This document shows, one piece after another, positions 60,294 to 64,000 of a DNA stretch of 64,000 bases. The notes under the pieces were generated by a model. The model ran no database searches, was not told the origin of the DNA, and saw nothing but the letters and a program-made list of their open reading frames with translations. Both the position numbers and the translations under genes were made by a program. Numbering within the stretch: position 1 is the first letter of the stretch; the number at the start of each line of letters is the position of its first letter. Source of the stretch: Hormiphora californensis (Eukaryota; Ctenophora; Tentaculata; Cydippida; Pleurobrachiidae); assembly GCA_020137815.1 (NCBI GenBank), contig CM035359.1:1-64000 (forward strand). The letters run 5' to 3'.

Positions 60294-60634
60294 CTACATA
60301 CGGGTAGCATGTCCGTTGACTGTTCCGTTTGTTGTTCAAATTCTTTATGTTTTGTCCAAGTTTAAAACAACGAATTCATAAAGGGAGAAAATTATAAAAC
60401 ATGTAATGTACAAACTTTTTCGAGTTACAAAATAAAAAAAAGTTCTAAACAAATCGGTTAACTTCACAGTCTTTATGGTCAAAGTCAAATCAAGATTTTT
60501 CAGTTTTTTAGTCCTTTTCCAGTTTATCACTTCAAAATGTCTATTGTTCATTGTGTGGCATCACACCGCGTTTTCGGTAGATCAAATTGTTCAAACTCTC
60601 TTTTTATTTGGAGCTGCCAAATGAAACAGTCAAC

Positions 60635-62155
60635 TCAGAATAGCTCCCTAATAGTTGTATACGTTCCTTGAATGTTTCTATCTTCCCCATCTCTTAGTGA
60701 TGCCGTGAATGCCGAGGTATTACCGAAAAACTCCAACGACGCATAACCTGGTTCCTCCTCCTCATTTTTCCACGCAGCGCCACTACTAGGAGATCCCCCT
60801 GGGGTACTTTGCCACTCGCTCGTTGAATCCATTATAAGAGTGTGCTCAATAGGGAGCCCTCTGTGCATCTCAAATTCTTGTCTTGGTAGTGTCGTCACTT
60901 GGGAAATCTGTACGTCTGGTGATACCAAAGCAGTCTCGGTCTTCCGCCTTGTTCTACGGATGATCAGAATAGCGGCGATCAAAATAGCTGTCACTGCGAG
61001 TGTTAGCACCACTAATAGGATAGGTACCAGAGGGAATGAAGATTTACTCTCTACCATAGTAATCTCTCCAAAGGTAGAGTTACATGTTATCATATCACGA
61101 CCAGTCACGAAAGTGACTTCAACTTGGAGCTTGTCGGACCCCTCTTCCTTCTTCAAAAAGTAGCCATCGGGTAGGGGGCACTTTATGGTATGATTGTAGA
61201 TCGGATAACCCTCAATCACCCACGTGAGTTGTTGAACCTCCCCTACAGTATACTCAAGGCTTGTTGGAGGCGTGACAACACCAGGGATTGTGAGCATGGT
61301 GTCTGCTGTGTAGCATCCCAGAAAAGGGTGACACGCTCCACACGTGTACTGCCCTGAGCTACTCTCCTTGTAATCAACCATAGCTACCGCAGTGGCGTGC
61401 TGGCTGGATGCCACTGGAATACCGAATTGTGGTAGATTGTTGTATTCTGGAAGGGCATGGTTGGGGTTGTCGTGCAGTTCATTGGAAATGTGTTACCCAC
61501 GAAGGGAGGCAGTTGGTTTATCGTCGGAGTGAGTGAATCAGGAACTCGACAATGCCATGCTTCAATTTCTCTGATGGATAAAACATCAATTCGATTATTG
61601 CAGAGTTTTTCCGAATCAAAGAGTCTAAGGTGACTTGATGAGTTTGTAATAGCAAGCTTTGTTGAGGACAAACAGGTCAACTGAAGAGTGGGCAAAGTTT
61701 TAGATTCCGATATTTTGGTTTCCACTCCTCTCTCTGGATAGTCAGTTACGTAGGCTTCGAAATAATCTAAAACTTTATTAACCGACAATTTCATGCCATA
61801 GTTTCTGCCAGTCTCTTCTAGATAGTAGTAGAAGTAGACGTAGTTCTGCCATTCCGAGACTATATCGATCGAAAGAACAGATCCAAGCATGGAAATTTTT
61901 CGGTAAATCCAAGATCCACCTCTTTTTGCAATACATTCCTCGCTACCAACCAGAGGCAGCCGGCTATTGATCTCAGTTGGATCAACAACATAATGATCCT
62001 TTGTTGTCACCTTCTTTGTCATGTGTATTTTGTTTGGGACTTCCACGGTTTGAGATGAGCTAAGCTTTAACTCCGTGTTTTCCACCCGACAAGTAACGTT
62101 CCCCGGCTGAACCTCCTGCCTCAACTTTACAAGAGCGCTATCTTGATTTGTTGTG
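60635..62155 (-). pseudogene. Truncated, frameshifted copy of Ig-like receptor
   Basis: Nearly identical to the adjacent upstream copy but begins abruptly in the middle of the first Ig-like domain (NQDSALVKLRQEV) and lacks the threonine-rich stalk repeats. AATT at 61425-61428 stands where the other copy has CT, a net two-base insertion that breaks the frame before the second Ig-like region. After the break the frame is open through the TM segment and retains what is probably the original cytoplasmic tail: EPGYASLEFF ... RNIQGTYTTIRELF, with two Yxx(L/I) motifs. It could be a duplication remnant, an alternative 3' end of the neighbouring gene, or a haplotype misassembly. Confidence 0.75.
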
Positions 62156-64000
62156 ATCTGTTAGTGATGCCGTGAATGCCGAGGTATTACCGAAAAACTC
62201 CAACAACGCATAACCTGGTTCCTCCTCCTCATTTTTCCACGCAGCGCCACTACTAGGAGATCCCCCTGGGGTACTTTGCCACTCGCTCGTTGAATCCATT
62301 ATAAGAGTGTGCTCAATAGGGAGCCCTCTGTGCATCTCAAATTCTTGTCTTGGTAGTGTCGTCACTTGGGAAATCTGTACGTCTGGTGATACCAAAGCAG
62401 TCTCGGTCTTCCGCCTTGTTCTACGGATGATCAGAATAGCGGCGATCAAAATAGCTGTCACTGCGAGTGTTAGCACCACTAATAGGATAGGTACCAGAGG
62501 GAATGAAGATTTACTCTCTACCATAGTAATCTCTCCAAAGGTAGAGTTACATGTTATCATATCACGACCAGTCACGAAAGTGACTTCAACTTGGAGCTTG
62601 TCGGACCCCTCTTCCTTCTTCAAAAAGTAGCCATCGGGCAGGGGGCACTTTATGGTATGATTGTAGATCGGATAACCCTCAATCACCCACGTGAGTTGTT
62701 GAACCTCCCCTACAGTATACTCAAGGCTTGTTGGAGGCGTGACAACACCAGGGATTGTGAGCATGGTGTCTGCTGTGTAGCATCCCAGAAAAGGGTGACA
62801 CGCTCCACACGTGTACTGCCCTGAGCTACTCTCCTTGTAATCAACCATAGCTACCGCAGTGGCGTGCTGGCTGGATGCCACTGGAATACCGCTGTGGTAG
62901 ATTGTTGTATTCTGGAAGGGCATGGTTGGGGTTGTCGTGCAGTTCATTGGGAATCTGTTACCCACGAAGGGAGGCAGTTGGTTTATCGTCGGAGTGAGTG
63001 AATCAGGAACTCGACAATGCCATGCTTCAGTTTTGCTGCTGTAATAAACATCAATTCGATTATTGCAAAGTTCTTCCGAATCAAAGAGTCTCAGGTGACT
63101 TGATGAGTTTGTAATAGCAAGCTTTGTTGAGGACAAACAGGTCAACTGAAGAGTGGGCAAAGATTTAGATTCCGATATTTTGGTTTCCACTCCTCTCTCT
63201 GGATAGTCAGTTACGTAGGCTTCGAAATAATCTAAAACTTTATTAACCGACAATTTCATGCCATAGTTTCTGCCAGTCTCTTCTAGATAGTAGTAGTCTA
63301 AGTAGACGTTCTGCCATCCCGAGACTATATCGATCGAAAGAACGGATCCAAGAAGGGAAATTTTTTGGTAAATCCAAGATCCACCTCTTTTTGCAATACA
63401 TTCCTCGCTACCAACCAGAGGCAGCCGGCTATTGATCTCAGTTGGATCAACAACATAATGATCCTTTGTTGTCACCTTGTTTGGTTGAGTTGTCACATTG
63501 TTCGGTTGAGTTGTCACCTTGTTCGGTTGAGTTGTCACCTTCTTTGGAGGTTGAGTTGTCACCTTTTTTGGAGGTTGAGTTGTCACCTTTTTTGTCACTT
63601 TTCTTGTCGTTATTACTGGAGGTTCTGTTGTCATGTGTATTTTGTTTGGGATTTCCACGGTTTGAGATGAGCTAAGCTTTAACTCCGTGTTTTCCACCTG
63701 ACAAGTAACGTTCCCCGGCTGAACCTCCTGCCTCAACTTTACAAGAGCGCTATCTTGATTTGTTGTGTTGTCTCCAATAGTAATTGTAAGAGGCGGTATT
63801 CCTTCGCCAGTACACTCCACAGTAGCAACTCCGTCATTTGTGAGAATGACAAAATTGGTCACCTGAACAAATGGTGCTGAGCATTTTGTTATTTTTTCCG
63901 CTCCTCTCCAGGATATGGTGTCTACTTTCAAGTCAGTGAACTTGGTACAGGGATATTGATAATAATACCCGTTAATTCGATAGTTGACAATCCACTCTCC
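62138..64000 (-). CDS. Ig-like single-pass membrane receptor (5' end outside window)
   Basis: The frame is open to the window edge (GEWIVNYRINGYYYQYPC...), so the start is not seen; about 620 aa are present. Order: an Ig-like domain with the Cys pair VECTGEG and NVTCQVEN; a stalk of repeated KVTTQP; a middle ectodomain with several Cys and many N-glycosylation sequons (NSS, NCT, NTT); a second Ig-like region (SGQYTCGACHPF); one TM helix (FPLVPILLVVLTLAVTAILI) with a basic stop-transfer RRTRRK; and a cytoplasmic tail with YALL. The tail ends in TDHNKSR, sequence contributed by the duplication junction and not by the ancestral 3' end. Function is unknown; adhesion or recognition is the likely class. 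Confidence 0.75.
   Translation of the reverse strand, partial: GEWIVNYRINGYYYQYPCTKFTDLKVDTISWRGAEKITKCSAPFVQVTNFVILTNDGVATVECTGEGIPPLTITIGDNTTNQDSALVKLRQEVQPGNVTCQVENTELKLSSSQTVEIPNKIHMTTEPPVITTRKVTKKVTTQPPKKVTTQPPKKVTTQPNKVTTQPNNVTTQPNKVTTKDHYVVDPTEINSRLPLVGSEECIAKRGGSWIYQKISLLGSVLSIDIVSGWQNVYLDYYYLEETGRNYGMKLSVNKVLDYFEAYVTDYPERGVETKISESKSLPTLQLTCLSSTKLAITNSSSHLRLFDSEELCNNRIDVYYSSKTEAWHCRVPDSLTPTINQLPPFVGNRFPMNCTTTPTMPFQNTTIYHSGIPVASSQHATAVAMVDYKESSSGQYTCGACHPFLGCYTADTMLTIPGVVTPPTSLEYTVGEVQQLTWVIEGYPIYNHTIKCPLPDGYFLKKEEGSDKLQVEVTFVTGRDMITCNSTFGEITMVESKSSFPLVPILLVVLTLAVTAILIAAILIIRRTRRKTETALVSPDVQISQVTTLPRQEFEMHRGLPIEHTLIMDSTSEWQSTPGGSPSSGAAWKNEEEEPGYALLEFFGNTSAFTASLTDHNKSR

Noticed and set aside
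60345-60551. 68-codon minus-strand frame as a first exon of the zinc-finger gene
   Set aside because: No donor in a compatible phase identified and no similarity; composition looks like ordinary AT-rich spacer.

Overview
This is nuclear DNA from an animal. Genes are split by GT-AG introns, coding islands are separated by microsatellites, and inverted-repeat transposons are very abundant. Conserved animal genes (V-ATPase subunit A, AIG1/ADTRP family, ENY2, WDR74), 7TM receptors and an Ig-like receptor lie close together with short intergenic gaps. This fits an early-branching invertebrate, with a sponge as my first guess, but the sequence alone does not prove the lineage.

Layout. 0-3.3 kb: GA microsatellite, a pogo/Tigger-like MITE, a foldback element and a 32-bp minisatellite. 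3.37-8.63 kb (minus): a 15-exon gene for the catalytic A subunit of the vacuolar proton pump, about 607 aa, with one apparent single-base frame break in exon 6 and a hAT-type MITE inserted exactly at the exon 10 splice donor. 8.7-12.6 kb: repeats and hairpin elements. 12.66-24.86 kb (plus): a compact block with two tandem AIG1/ADTRP-family hydrolases, ENY2 (3 exons) and WDR74. ENY2 intron 2 (7 kb) contains an antisense 7TM receptor gene and two back-to-back TTAA-flanked palindromes of 1.3-1.4 kb. 25.8-30.0 kb: a second copy of the receptor gene, split at its TM7 motif by an apparently intact RTE-like non-LTR retrotransposon.

31.6-44.2 kb is almost entirely mobile or satellite DNA. It holds a TA-flanked inverted-repeat element, a 3.1-kb inverted repeat enclosing a 63-bp satellite that itself hosts another element, four short Helitron-like copies, a segmental duplication, and a 3.4-kb palindrome full of a 32-bp minisatellite inserted between two 274-bp direct repeats. 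45.98-60.1 kb (minus): an 11-exon gene for a five-finger zinc-finger protein (about 409 aa) whose large introns contain very long polypyrimidine and polypurine tracts. 60.6-64.0 kb (minus): a tandem pair of Ig-like single-pass receptor genes, the outer one running off the window edge and the inner one truncated and frameshifted.

Functionally these are unrelated housekeeping genes (proton pumping, lipid hydrolysis, SAGA/TREX-2, ribosome assembly) and receptor genes. They share one theme: very heavy colonisation of introns and spacers by foldback elements, in two cases directly touching gene structure (the V-ATPase splice donor and the receptor TM7).
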